Positions 1 to 11,221 of a DNA stretch of 64,000 bases are shown here, in pieces. Under the pieces are notes generated by a model that saw nothing but the letters and a program-made list of their open reading frames with translations, was not told where the DNA came from and ran no database searches. This stretch comes from Volvariella volvacea V23 (Eukaryota > Basidiomycota > Agaricomycetes > Agaricales > Pluteaceae): positions 1,010,611 to 1,074,610 of the forward strand of contig KB722739.1 in assembly GCA_000349905.1 (NCBI GenBank), in the 5' to 3' direction. Position 1 is the first letter of the stretch, and each line of letters starts with the position of its first letter. Both the position numbers and the translations under genes were made by a program.

Positions 1-22
1 ATAGCGGAGTTTTGGGAGGAGT

Positions 23-1949
23 TTAGTGGTTGTGTGGACCGCCAGGTCTTGGTCCACCAGGTCCACCAGGTCCGCGCTGGTTTTGCAACTTCACAACAAA
101 CAGACCACGCTCAATGGAGTTAATAGCTGCAAAAATGAACTTAGCACGTGGACCATTAACACGCAGAGGGAGAACTTACCGATGTAACCAGACTTGAAGA
201 GTGCATAGGAGCTCCAGGTACCAGCGAAGTCGACAAGTCCTTCAGTCTCATCATCCTCGGGGTAGACTAGCATAATCATTAATTTTGAGAGGTAATAGCA
301 AGGGGAAGCGGTGAAACTTACCATCGAACCAACCAATTTCACGAACGGAGCCACCAGTAGGGTCTCTGGGGATGCTAGAAACATCGAGGACACGGAGACC
401 AGCAGCATAGTTGGATTGGTAGACCTTGCCATCAGCGACGTACTGCAGTATTGTCAGCATGGAGCTAGTACTGTGCGATTAAGGAACTTACTTGGTTGTG
501 GTCGATAGACTTCTGGGGGGACTTGTAGTAACCAGTAAGGACGGGAGCCCTCAAGTTGCGGATATCCCAAATGTAGGTCACCGGGAAACCGTCTGCAGCG
601 GGTCCAGCGGCGTTGATCTCATCGAGCTCATCATCGAGAAGAAGGAATTCCTGGTTGTTGGGGTCGAGAACCCATCCTTGGTGAGTGTAGGAAGCACCGG
701 TGTAGGAGGTACGGGAGATGATGTTGGTGGTGTTCTTGTTGGTGACATCGTAGATAGTGAGGGTATCCTCGTTGTAACCGTAGCTGAAGATACGATCAGA
801 ATCTGGCGGAGAAACGAATAAAGTAATAACTTACCAAATATCACGTCCTCTGAACTCTCGGTGGGGACCGCGGTAAACAATGCATTGAGCACTGTAAAAG
901 TGCTTAGAGGCGACTATTCGGTGATTAATAACATCTACTCACTCGTGGACGTAGCCGTCACCGGATGCACATCCAGGGCTGGTGGGCTTGTTCGGGTTCT
1001 TCACTGGAGGTAGATCAATATCAATGCTACCGATCAACGGTGTCATGTGGTCAAATCACTTACAGTCAATGAAGATCAAGCCAGCAGCGCAAGTGCTGTT
1101 ACGAGGTTGAGCACCGACAGCAACGGCGTAGTCCCTCTCCTCGTTGACGACGATATTGTGGGTACGACCGATGGGGAGACCACGGAAGAGGACAGCCTCG
1201 CTAGTGTCGAAGGTAACAGGGCGACCGGGACGAATCTTAAGAAGCTTCCTAAGATCGAAGATCTAGTTTCGGCCACGGTTAAGTTGGTTGCCCGATTCTT
1301 CCTAAATCAGCAAAACTTACCTGGACGTAGTGGTCCAGAGCCTCAGAACCAATGACGGCGTAGTGCTTGAAGACACGAATCTCTATGACAAGAATCAGTC
1401 TTTATTCGGGATGCGAAGTTCGCTACGAACCTCGCCAGATACTGTCAACACTTTGCCTGGGGAGACGGCCAAGGTAGGTGACGGAACCGTCCTTGTTGAT
1501 CTCAGCGAAAGCAGCACCGTCGGCCTAAACCAAATTAGCACATCATGAGTAAAAAAGTTAGCACAACGCCTTACCTGACCAACGATCATGATTTCGCGAC
1601 CACCCGGGGCGGTCCAACCCCAAGAGCTGGAGCCTTCACCAACAGCGCTACCCAAGTCGGAGTGAGGGGTGAAGGAGTAGAGGTCGATGTTGCTGCAGCG
1701 GTAGCCAGCAGCATAGCCGTTCTGGCAACGAGTGAACTTCTTCACAGGGGGGTATTGGGAGGAGATGTAAGCGCCGCTGGCACGTTGCCTGGCGAAGGTA
1801 TCTTCCTTAGCGCCCATGAGACCCATGTGAACCTGACCCGAGGCAACACGAGCCACGGTAGGAGGGTTGGCGATCTCATCGACACCACCGAAACCGGCGT
1901 AGACGACTTGGCAGAGGAAGAGAAGGCTGGCAATGACGGTGGCTCTCAT
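23..1949 (-). CDS. secreted choice-of-anchor B (LVIVD-repeat) family protein, copy 1
   Basis: The first exon starts at ATG 1949 and encodes a signal peptide (MRATVIASLLFLCQVVYAG) followed by the family N-terminus, including GQVHMGLMGAKEDTF and GSSSWGWTAPGGREIMIVGQ. Later exons give LLLDDELDEI-type, NQEFLLLDD, VYQSNYAAGLRVLDVSSIP and GTWSSYALFKSGY blocks, which are the repeated LVIVD-type beta-propeller blades of choice-of-anchor B proteins. About nine short exons are needed. The last exon reads INSIERGLFVVKLQ, then a Gly/Pro tail (GPGGPGGPRPGG), and stops at TAA 25-23, so the gene is complete. It is probably extracellular or wall-associated; its ligand is unknown. The tandem neighbour at 3433-5513 is a close paralogue without the Gly/Pro tail. 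Confidence 0.85.
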
Positions 1950-2011
1950 GGTAGCAAGTGTAGGGGACGGGTTGAGAGATCCTGGGCGTAACTCGACTTC
2001 GTTGTGACCTC

Positions 2012-2018
2012 TTTATAT
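2012..2018 (-). promoter_or_regulatory. TATA box of choice-of-anchor B copy 1
   Basis: TATAAAG on the minus strand lies about 63-69 nt upstream of the ATG at 1949, a usual position for a fungal TATA element. Confidence 0.5.
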
Positions 2019-3432
2019 TGTGCAGAAACTGGGGAGGTACATTTGCGAGTTGGTTTCTATCTCTGTTTTCTCCACATAGCCATGCGGTTCGCGATCAAAA
2101 AAATGTAAAGGCGCAGGAGACACTAGGTCACCGAATCGCGATGCGACCGACTGGAAAGTTGTTCTTCGTCAGGGGTCGGCAACAACGATGCACATGAACA
2201 TTGGCTTTGCATCAACCATGTTAGATAATTGCGTGATATGATAGGATATGATGTCCCACCTTGGACGTCACCTGGTGGGTCTTCGTCGCCTTCCTCGCGA
2301 ATTTGGCTCGCCAAGCCAAGTTGCTCATCTTGGGGCTGGGTGTATGTAATTGTCGGTAAAATTTCCGGAACTGAAAGGCATTATTGAGATTCTAGTCAGC
2401 GCCCATCCAGCAGCGTGACGCAGTCAGGGAGAGATAGGAAGAAGGAAAACAGCGTTTGCTGGCCTTCTTGATGGACGGGTTTTGCGGCCAAGAACATTGC
2501 ACAGATTGACGAGAGCAGCTTTCTTGCTTATCTCGCCCCAAGTAGAAACTCGACAATTTTTTTTATCTTGTGCGCATTGCGATAGTCGTGGCCGCCAGGT
2601 GGTTGGATTGCTTTGTATGTCTCTGTGTGGATGTGCCTCTGCCGATCCGGAGCTATCCGATGGCTTTAAAGCCTCAAAGCCTTGGCAAACATTGGATTTC
2701 CACACGGACTCGCAGTTATCTCTCACACAAATGTAACTGTCGCTTCGATCTGCACCGCTCATTTGTGGTCGTTATGCTCGCAGTTTCTCCATTTGCTCAT
2801 TCCGCTGACTGTAATTCATAAACTTGATCAGAAAGGCGCTGCATGAGCACATAATCACTTGAGTATGACTGGATTTAAATGCACCCGACGAAGGCAAAAG
2901 TAACGGACCATGGCTTGAGATTTGATGACGGAGTGACCATACGCCAGATAGTAAAAGACGCGTACCCCACATTTTCCATACACGGGCATTCTCGTTCATG
3001 TTCGTCTGCACTACGGACATTGTGAAGTGCCGCGCTTAATGAAGACGCTTGAATACAACGTGACCCACCAGCTGGACCGACTCAAGAACAGCGCCTGCAA
3101 CGCACGAAACACGACTATCATATGTAGCGGCCAGCCGTTGAACTCCGTCGCACGAGCAGCAGATAACGCATCCGTTGCCAAGAACAGCACCAGATGGTTG
3201 TATTCCGGGGATTGTCCTTGTTTGCGGGGTTGAATATGGCAACGATGATCGTCCCCCTGACAAATACGTTCGCATCATTCAACCAGCCCCGCCTTTACTA
3301 TCTTGATCCAAATTAAATTGAGACGGACAAGGCGGAATAGCATCATGGTTTCGCCTCCTATTTCGTCATACAAGCTTACAATACAGGATAGGATAGCAAT
3401 TTTGCCTCAAAAGGTTCTTCTATTGTAATCAT
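2019..3432. other. intergenic, no gene seen
   Basis: This is about 1.4 kb between the tandem choice-of-anchor B genes. Open frames are short, on conflicting strands, and show no recognisable motif. It should hold the promoter of copy 1 and the 3' end of copy 2. Confidence 0.5.
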
Positions 3433-5513
3433 TCACTCCTTAAGTTTGACGATGAATAATCCACGCTCAATTGAGTTAATAGCTAAAGAGCATGTGTGTC
3501 AGGGCGAGCTCGGAGGGATAAAGAATTTTTACGCGTACCAATATATCCACTCTTGAAGAGACCGTAGCTACTCCAAGAGCCGACGAAATCAACGAGACCG
3601 GTTTGGTTATCATCTTCAGGGTAGACTAAGGGGCTATTAGCAAAGCTGGTCAATGCCCAGTGTTGTTGGACATACCATCGAAGAAGCCGAGCTCAGTCAC
3701 GGAGTTACCAGTGGGGTCGCTAGGAATGCTTGAGACGTCGAGGACACGGAGACCAGCAGCATAGTTGGATTGGTAGGCCTTGCCGTTGGCAATGTACTAC
3801 ACAATTCCCATTAGGCGCTGCTTGTTGGGACTCGGAGTTGCAAACTTACTTGGTTGTGATCGACGGACCTTTGCTTGGACTTGTAGTAGCCAGTGAGGAC
3901 GGGGCGGCGCAGGTCACGGATGTTCCAGATGTAGGTGACTAGCGGAGGTGTTAGCTGTATGAAGATATCGAAAGGACAACCAACATACCAGGGTAGCCAT
4001 CGGCAGCATAGCCAGCACGGTCGTACTCGTCGTACTCATCGTCCAACAAGAGGTACTCTTGGTTGTTGGGATCAAGTACCCAGCCTTGGTGGGTGTAACT
4101 GATTGGCTGTGTGAATAGGGGCGGCTGGTGATGATCAAAAAAGGACATACCTGGCTCCGGTGTATGTGGTGCGTGAGATGATGTTGGTGGTGTTCTTGTT
4201 GGTCACGTCGTAGCTGCCTTTGGGGTAAATATCTATTGCACCCGAACATGATTGGGGAATACGAACATGGTAAGGGTATCTTCATTGTAGCCGTAGCTGA
4301 TCGCCTATTAGTTTCTTGGCCGTGTGCAGAAGGTGTAGGTACCCACCAGATATCGCGGCCAACAAATTCGGTGTGGGGTCCGCGGTAGACAATGCATTGA
4401 GCACTGGAAAAACCTTTGAGTGCGATTCAAGACAACTGCCGGTCATTGACATACTCGTGCACGTAGCCGTCGTCTGCAGCACAGCCAGGGCTGACTGGGT
4501 TGCTGGGGTTCCTCACTAAGAGCCAAGGTCCGTTAGATACAGAAGGATTAGCCGGAACATATGCACGTACAATCAATGAAGATGAGACCAGATCTGCAGG
4601 TACTGGTGCGGGGTTGAGCGCCCACGGCAACGGCATATTCCTTCTCCTCGTTGATTACAACATTGTGTGTACGACCTGATTTGATTAAGCGATCAAATTG
4701 GGGTAAACGAGTGATGATTAATACTGACCTGTGGGGAGGCCACGGAACAGGGTAGCATCAGTGAGGGCGAAGGTCCGTGTGGAACCAACAGGGATATCCA
4801 AGAGTTTCCTGAGATCGAAGATCTTTGACAATGTCATTTTGCCGAACTATTGAAGTGGGATGTATACCCACCTGGATGTAGTGGTTAGTAGCCTCAGAGC
4901 CGATGACAGCCCAGTTCTTGTAGACACGGATTTCTGCGGGTTGTAATGAGGAATCGCCGTACTTGAGTCAAGGATGTATATACCTCTCCAGATGCTGTTG
5001 GTGCTTTGTCTTGGGAGGCGACCGAGGTATCGGACGCTACCGTCAGAGTTAACCTCAGCAAAAGCAGCACCATCGGCCTACCAATCAAGCCATTAGCTTA
5101 CGGTCATATGTAATGGACAGATACACTTGGCATACCTGAGCGACGATGATGATCTCACGTCCGTCGGGGGAAGTCCAACCCCAAGAGCTGGATCCCTGGC
5201 CGACGGAGCTGCCCAATGCGGAGTGGGGGGTGTAGGAGTAGAGGTCGATGTTGCTGCAGCTGTAGCCAGCAGCCTTTCCATTGACGCAAGGGGTGAAGGC
5301 CTGGATAGAGGCGTATTGGCTCGAATCGTATGCACCGGCGTCAAGCTGCCTTTGGAAGGTGGACTCCTTGGTGCCCATGAGTTGCATATGAACTGCACCA
5401 GAAGCATAGCGCTCCTGGGTTGCGGGGTTGTGGAACTCTTGGATGCCAGCAAAGCCAGCTTGAGCGATACCGATGAGAGAAGCGAAAGCACCAGCGAGGA
5501 ATGTGGTCTTCAT
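3433..5513 (-). CDS. secreted choice-of-anchor B (LVIVD-repeat) family protein, copy 2
   Basis: ATG 5513 starts a signal peptide (MKTTFLAGAFASLIGIAQAG), then GAVHMQLMGTKESTFQRQL and GSSSWGWTSPDGREIIIVAQ, collinear with copy 1. Short exons downstream repeat the same blocks: VLDPNNQEYLLLDDEYDE, the VYQSNYAAGLRVLDVSSIP equivalent, and GSWSSYGLFKSGYI. The last exon (INSIERGLFIVKLKE) ends at TGA 3435-3433. Intron positions match copy 1, so the pair arose by tandem duplication. A secreted beta-propeller-like protein is predicted from the family; the substrate is not known. It lacks the Gly/Pro-rich tail of copy 1. Confidence 0.85.
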
Positions 5514-5560
5514 GGTGAAGATTTTGGTTGTTGGTACGGTCTACCTGCGCAACCCCCCAC

Positions 5561-5567
5561 TCTTATA
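5561..5567 (-). promoter_or_regulatory. TATA-like box of choice-of-anchor B copy 2
   Basis: TATAAGA on the minus strand, about 50 nt upstream of ATG 5513. Confidence 0.4.
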
Positions 5568-6820
5568 GACTACGCCAGAGTCGATATCTCCACATGCTTG
5601 ACTGTAGCGGTTGGTTCTTGAGGACGATCCACATGGTCAATAGAAGCCAGTGAAGCGCATAAGGACCTCAAGCACAGGCATAGACCCTTATCGAGCGCCT
5701 GACCATCTAAGCCAGAGCCGAGCAACTGTTCTTTCTCTCTTGACAATGTTGGATTGTAGCGGTAGGCTCAAGAAGCCCGTTACACATGAATCCGTACTTC
5801 TTCATCAGAGGTATGTCCATATTGCGTGATATGGAATCGCACTTGACTCTACCATCACCTCAAGGGTTGCCGCTGACATTAGCACGCAGAAAGGACTCGC
5901 CAAGCCGAATCGGAGGCTGTCCAATGTGGATTGTTCGGTAACGGAGCTCGGGTATGGAGAAAGACTCCTTGATGTTGAATGTGCGGACCAGCATGAGCTA
6001 CGTCAGTCCGGACATGGAAAGGGTCACCTGTACAAGTATGCTAAGGTCGTTCGAGGTAACCCCTTCCCTTGCAATACCGGTGTCAGAAAGCAGATGGAAG
6101 CTATAGATAGGATTGTAACGCCCAGCAGCGATGATTTACCGAGTCCATTCGGTGACAATGAGCTTACCGCATCAAACACAAATGTTGCAATGTGAGGTGC
6201 ATGTTGAAAATCGCTGGGGATCAGAACAAAAAACCTGTAACGTAACAGGTCTTGACTACAATGTGAGTCCGGCAAGCATGTGGAAGGTTGCAACGGCCTC
6301 CAATGGCCCAGGATAGCTGAAGGTGTGGAATGATGGCTGAGAATCTACAGAATCTTTTGGAAAAGAGGCATTATCAGCTCTGCCTAATGGAATAAGAAGT
6401 AGTGGTAGTGATTTAACACCACACGAAGCATTGATCACACTGCCCAATAGAAAATGCCAAGCCAAACAAGACCAAGCTCCTTCCCTTGCCCATTCCGGCC
6501 AAAAGCTTCCGCAAACTCCAAGTCAACACCATTCTGCTCCTGGTCTTGCGGGGAACTAGGTCCCTAGTGTCTTCAGTCAAAGTACTTACGGCATGTAGCC
6601 TGGATGCCATTCGGCTTTCGTACAGTACCCAATCTCAACGGTTTTGCTGGATAGCGCCCAAAATTCGCTATGTTCCTGGAGCTCCACTTCTCGGGCCGCC
6701 AGAAAACCACGCCAAATGCGAATTACATAGATGGCGTATGTTAAATGATAGCGGGAAGTACAACGGTTACTTATACAAGCTTATACATATAGGAGTAGGA
6801 TACAGAGATGAACCGACTAA
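5568..6820. other. intergenic, no gene seen
   Basis: This 1.25 kb stretch between the choice-of-anchor B pair and the PBP-like gene has only short shadow frames with no recognisable protein. Confidence 0.5.
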
Positions 6821-8174
6821 TCATCCAATATGAATTGGAATTGCCTTGGGGGACTCGGAATACAGCCTTTGTCCAGTCGGCCCGGGAGGCTTCTTGAACA
6901 TATCAATGACATTCTGCCCACCGAGAAGAGGGTCAGCCGCATGGACGTCCTCTATCTTGAACAATACCCAATCCATGAAATCTGTCCAAATCTCCTTGTT
7001 CTGGGGTTTCGCTTTAGCGCCTAGCAATACGTGAGCCGGGTTGAGCAAGAGGTCGTTGGGGTCTGTATCTCCGCCTTCTTTATATATTTTCAGTTTGGCG
7101 ACTACGCTCGGATCGGAAGACAACCACGTTCCGCGGTCTGTAATTGTATATTCGCCAAGGAGTGCTGCTGCTTCGAGGGCTTGTATGGGGAATCGTGGGT
7201 ACTGGTGATACCACTTGGAGTACGCGAGCGCCCAGGGGACCTAGAGCACCTTGTGGGTCAGATTACATTCCCTTTTGCTAGGCATTACACTTGGCTCGTA
7301 CCTGACCAATTTTGACAAAAAGTTCACTTTCTTTGATGTTCGTAGCGCTTTTGTCGAAGCGGGAAAGGAAGCGAACAGGGTTATCGGCGTTTAACTAGGT
7401 CGTCCGAGAGTAAGAGTGGGCCCATTCGTGAACGTTGTGTATTGCTCACCGCAGCGTCCTCATTCCCCTTTCGAACAATTTTACTAAACATATCCAGTAT
7501 ATCATCCTTCTCTGGGTCTAAACCAGCACGATCATTAGGTGGTCCAACTAAGTAGAAGTGATCCTGACCAACGGTGGCCGTAAGCTAAGAAGTAAGTTGA
7601 AGCAACGAAAACTTACTCTAAATCCATAAACTGATTTCACGGCATCGCCGCTCTTTATGGATCTATTCTCTGCAGCTACATTGTAGGTTACAGCGACATC
7701 CACGATTCCTCTCGCAAGATAATCCAAACTCTCAGTGGTATCGCCCAAGTACCATTCCACCTACAATGATGCAGAGGGTACGCAGTCTTGCGCGCTATCA
7801 AGAAGAATGTTGAAAACCCAATCTCACCTTGAATGGTTTGTCCTGGTAACGTTTGACACGATACTGGATAAAAGCGTTCGCCCACGCCCCAATAAGCCCA
7901 GATTGCCCAGCTCCTCCATTCGCAATCCTCAAACGGACTTCCTTTGCATCGCTATATCCCCCATCGTAAGTCCCCGCTGGCTTCGGGTCATTGGCTAACA
8001 ATTTAGCCCTGTTGGAATCATCATCCTTGTCTTCTTGTCTTTGATCAGATGGTGAGCACCACAATCACGAGACGCAGTAGGTTAGAGCACAGGTGGGACT
8101 GATGGGAGGAGTTGTAAATTAGATCGAACTTACTTTGAGAGTTGAGCTGGTGTTGTGTCGGGAGGTAGAGTCAT
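6821..8174 (-). CDS. tungstate/molybdate-binding-like (TupA/PBP-like) protein
   Basis: I assembled six exons (8174-8134, 8038-7828, 7760-7617, 7584-7450, 7394-7302, 7240-6821) with matching phases, giving a 347-aa protein. It carries the two-lobed periplasmic-binding-protein pattern of TupA-type anion binders: VRLRIANGGAGQSGLIGAWA, VEWYLGDTTESLDYLARG, VDVAVTYNVAAE, DHFYLVGPPNDRAGLDP, then SRFDKSATNIKESELF, WYHQYPRF and GEYTITDRGTWLS near the C-terminus. In bacteria this family is the extracytoplasmic part of a tungstate ABC importer. Here no signal peptide is visible (the N-terminus is a hydrophilic MTLPPDTTPAQLSK) and no ABC partner is nearby, so transport is not implied. It may be a cytosolic oxyanion sensor, or the true start may lie upstream. 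Confidence 0.75.
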
Positions 8175-11100
8175 GGCGGTCGGGGGAAATTCGCCTGGTG
8201 AGCAGTGCTCTCTCTTTTAACGATTCTGGTGTTTTCCTTGGATTGGGCTTGTTCGGTACGTAACAGTATTAGAATCAACGAATGGAAGGGTTTGGCGCAT
8301 AGCCTCGGCAGAGTATTGTGGTTTTGGGGTGCTTGATAGCGAGTGAATAAGACACGTGCAATGCAATACACCTCTCAAATATTGCTCTGAAGGAACGAGA
8401 ATACAATCTTCCTTGAATATAGTGCGGAGAGATGACTTGGTAAATGGAAGGCATCAACTCATGACCACGGAAAACACGCTCACCGACTACACGCACCCCA
8501 ATTCGGGTCCCCAAAGAGCATACTAGCTGTAAAAGTATCATGATATTCTGTGCCTACCTTCCACTCACACGACAAGGACGAGCAGTCGGACAAGGTACTC
8601 CTTATCGAGAGTGCTGTAGTGCATAACGTACACTGAAGATGTTCTCATCGAACGTGCAGATATGATGCACCCCGAAAACGGTGTGCTCGATCACTGGCGC
8701 TGGTAATGGGGTGTAACCTGAGAGTCAGCTGCTATACTAAAAGTCTCGAGGCGTCCTCAAGAGAGAGGGGATTTTAGTTGAATTTAGATATGCTAGGGAC
8801 CCAAAAGACCCAGGGCGTGTGTGACGCCTGTGTAACGCGCGTGACGCATGGTGGACCCGGCCCGAAAGCGGAGTACGCCGGGTCAGTCGAATTGGATTTG
8901 TTTGGAGGCTTTCAAGAGGCTTTTTCGAATGGCTTGTAGGTGGTGCATTAGTGCATCAGAAGTGTCTACTATTGAGCGAATCGTGCGTCAATAAAATTCG
9001 GGGCGTCAGACTCTACTCCGGATACTTATTCTCGAATTCACACCATGAACACTGTAGACATACATCATGACTGTGCACCCATTAATTAACTCCAGACAGA
9101 GATTCTCCGGGGGATCGTGTGCATGGTCAAGACATTGATTGCGATGAGTCATAGCAAATTTGATCTCCCGTGCTGTATGTCGAAGGCCATCTCCTAGGTG
9201 TCTCAATTTTGGAGAGTTGGCTTTGAACTGTCCCAATTTGCGGATGATTGTACTACGACTAGCACCAGAAGAGATGATCCAAACTACGATCTCACTCCTC
9301 GACCTTAAAAGTGACGAGATCACACCCGAAGCGTAGTGGCTAAAAACTGTATATTCCTATTGTTCTATATAAATGTAATAAAACGTGTTCTTTCGGAAAT
9401 GGTACGGAATCATAAGAAATACCAAGAGACAATATGTTGATACATAAGGCGCTTAATGACGCCATACTGAGAGCCTCGTGGCTACGGTATCCAAAATGAT
9501 TATCTACTAACAAAAAGACTGGGACCGATATAAGGGCAATCTTACGAGTGCACATGCATCGCATTGGTAGAATCCGACATGAAGCAAACGATTCTTAACT
9601 CTCCAGATATACACGCACCCGTTGAAGATTTGTTTTGTGAGAGGCAAGATCATGAACAACACATGGTAGAAAAGGAAGGGAATCAGGTGTTAGATAGTGC
9701 CGTTGTATGAATGCTATGGGGAGGAGTGGAGTTCTGGTCCAAGAGATTAAATTAATCATGGGATAATGTAACGGTCGGAGCGTTGAAAAGGTGAAGCAGC
9801 TCGCTAAAAAATAAATAAAATGCAGGCACTTTCAGGGAAGATATATGTAGCTCATAAGTTCAGAACGTTAGACATCGAGGCCTAGGTTATGTCTTTATCA
9901 CATATAATTCTTTCTGCAGTGAATCAAAATGACGCAACGATAATTCAAAAACGCGAAGGGGAGACAAGAGATAGGGCAGTTAAAGACGTCGACGGCATTT
10001 GACTTCAGTACTGTATATGATCTAGTTCGTCCCAATCTAATACTTACACTAGCATCATTTATGCAAACGTGTCCAGTGCTTTAAATACTTTTGCGCTGAA
10101 AGCAAAAATTGTATCAGCGACCATTCATTTTGTTCAGACTGGGACGAATAGGCCGCCCGAGTTCAAGGATTGGTACATTAGTAAAAGGCCGTAGCTAGAA
10201 GCTGCATGCACATGGATCACTGCTTGGCCTCTTAATGAGCACCAATTGTTGCAAAGTAGCCTGAAGGGGCTCAAAGATCTCCAAACGCCGGGAGGAAACC
10301 ATACAAACCGGTGTTAATGTATGAACGCATGAACACCGATTGGCCTGCATTAGCTTGAAGGAGACTAAAAGCCTCCAGGTAAAACATCTACGCTCGTACC
10401 TGCTCAAGCCTCTTAACATTTTTCCAAGCACTGATCCAAGAGCGTCTCTAACAGGCTTTCGCTCATCCTCAAAGCACTCTCTCAGCTCGGCACCTCTGGA
10501 GCTGTGATATAGAGAATACAAACCGACGTCGCTCCGATGCTTTCATTGATCCATTCTGGTCGCAATGCTCTGACAGGCTGTCATGGAACCAGATCAAGTA
10601 TATCTAGCGTCAACACTAACACTGCTTGGACAAATGGAAGAATGATGAAATCAGTGCTCGCCGCTCATAACAAACACAGCAGAAACGACTCCCCTCCCAT
10701 CTTATTTTGAGGCGCCCGGCGGAAAGAAGACGCCGACTGGAATCCAATTCAGAACGGCACAAGTGCAGTGGTACCGCCACAGACAGAAGCACATCACTTC
10801 CTTGACATCTGCACCTGACATATAGCATTCAATGGCAAGAACCTTATAATTACTCCTTCAAGTCGGTAGGCATCCTTCTCGTGATACTTTCCCGTGATTG
10901 GGATTACCCGTCGATGCGTGGACGGGCAACAGGAACCTCATGCTCTCAACCACAAGGTTAACTGCGCCGACACTGGATTGTTCAGATAGGTTAAAAACAA
11001 AAATACACTGGCTGGGCACTATTCAATCTGACAACTCCTCATCAGGACAATGCACGGCTCCTGATAACGAGAAAACGCATTGGATCATCTAAGAAGCAAA

Positions 11101-11221
11101 GGAAATGCAGCAACGGCAGATATGTATACGTGACAGCAATCATGGAATACTACTCGAATACAGAAGCAAGATCATATCAGATAAGAAACGCGAACAGCAT
11201 GGTTGGACAGCAACAAACTGG
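8175..11221. other. 3 kb gene-poor stretch
   Basis: No recognisable protein, tRNA or rRNA was found on either strand. Open frames are short and shuffled. One strong hairpin is listed separately at 8854-8884. The stretch may be intergenic sequence or old decayed repeats. Confidence 0.45.
8854..8884. repeat. perfect 8-bp inverted repeat (hairpin)
   Basis: GACCCGGC at 8854-8861 is exactly complementary to GCCGGGTC at 8877-8884, around a 15-nt loop. It is GC-rich in otherwise AT-rich DNA. Its function is unknown. Confidence 0.5.

Noticed and set aside
9006..9323. 105-codon minus frame in the gene-poor stretch
   Set aside because: Inspected for transposase or HTH motifs; none convincing, and there are no flanking coding exons.
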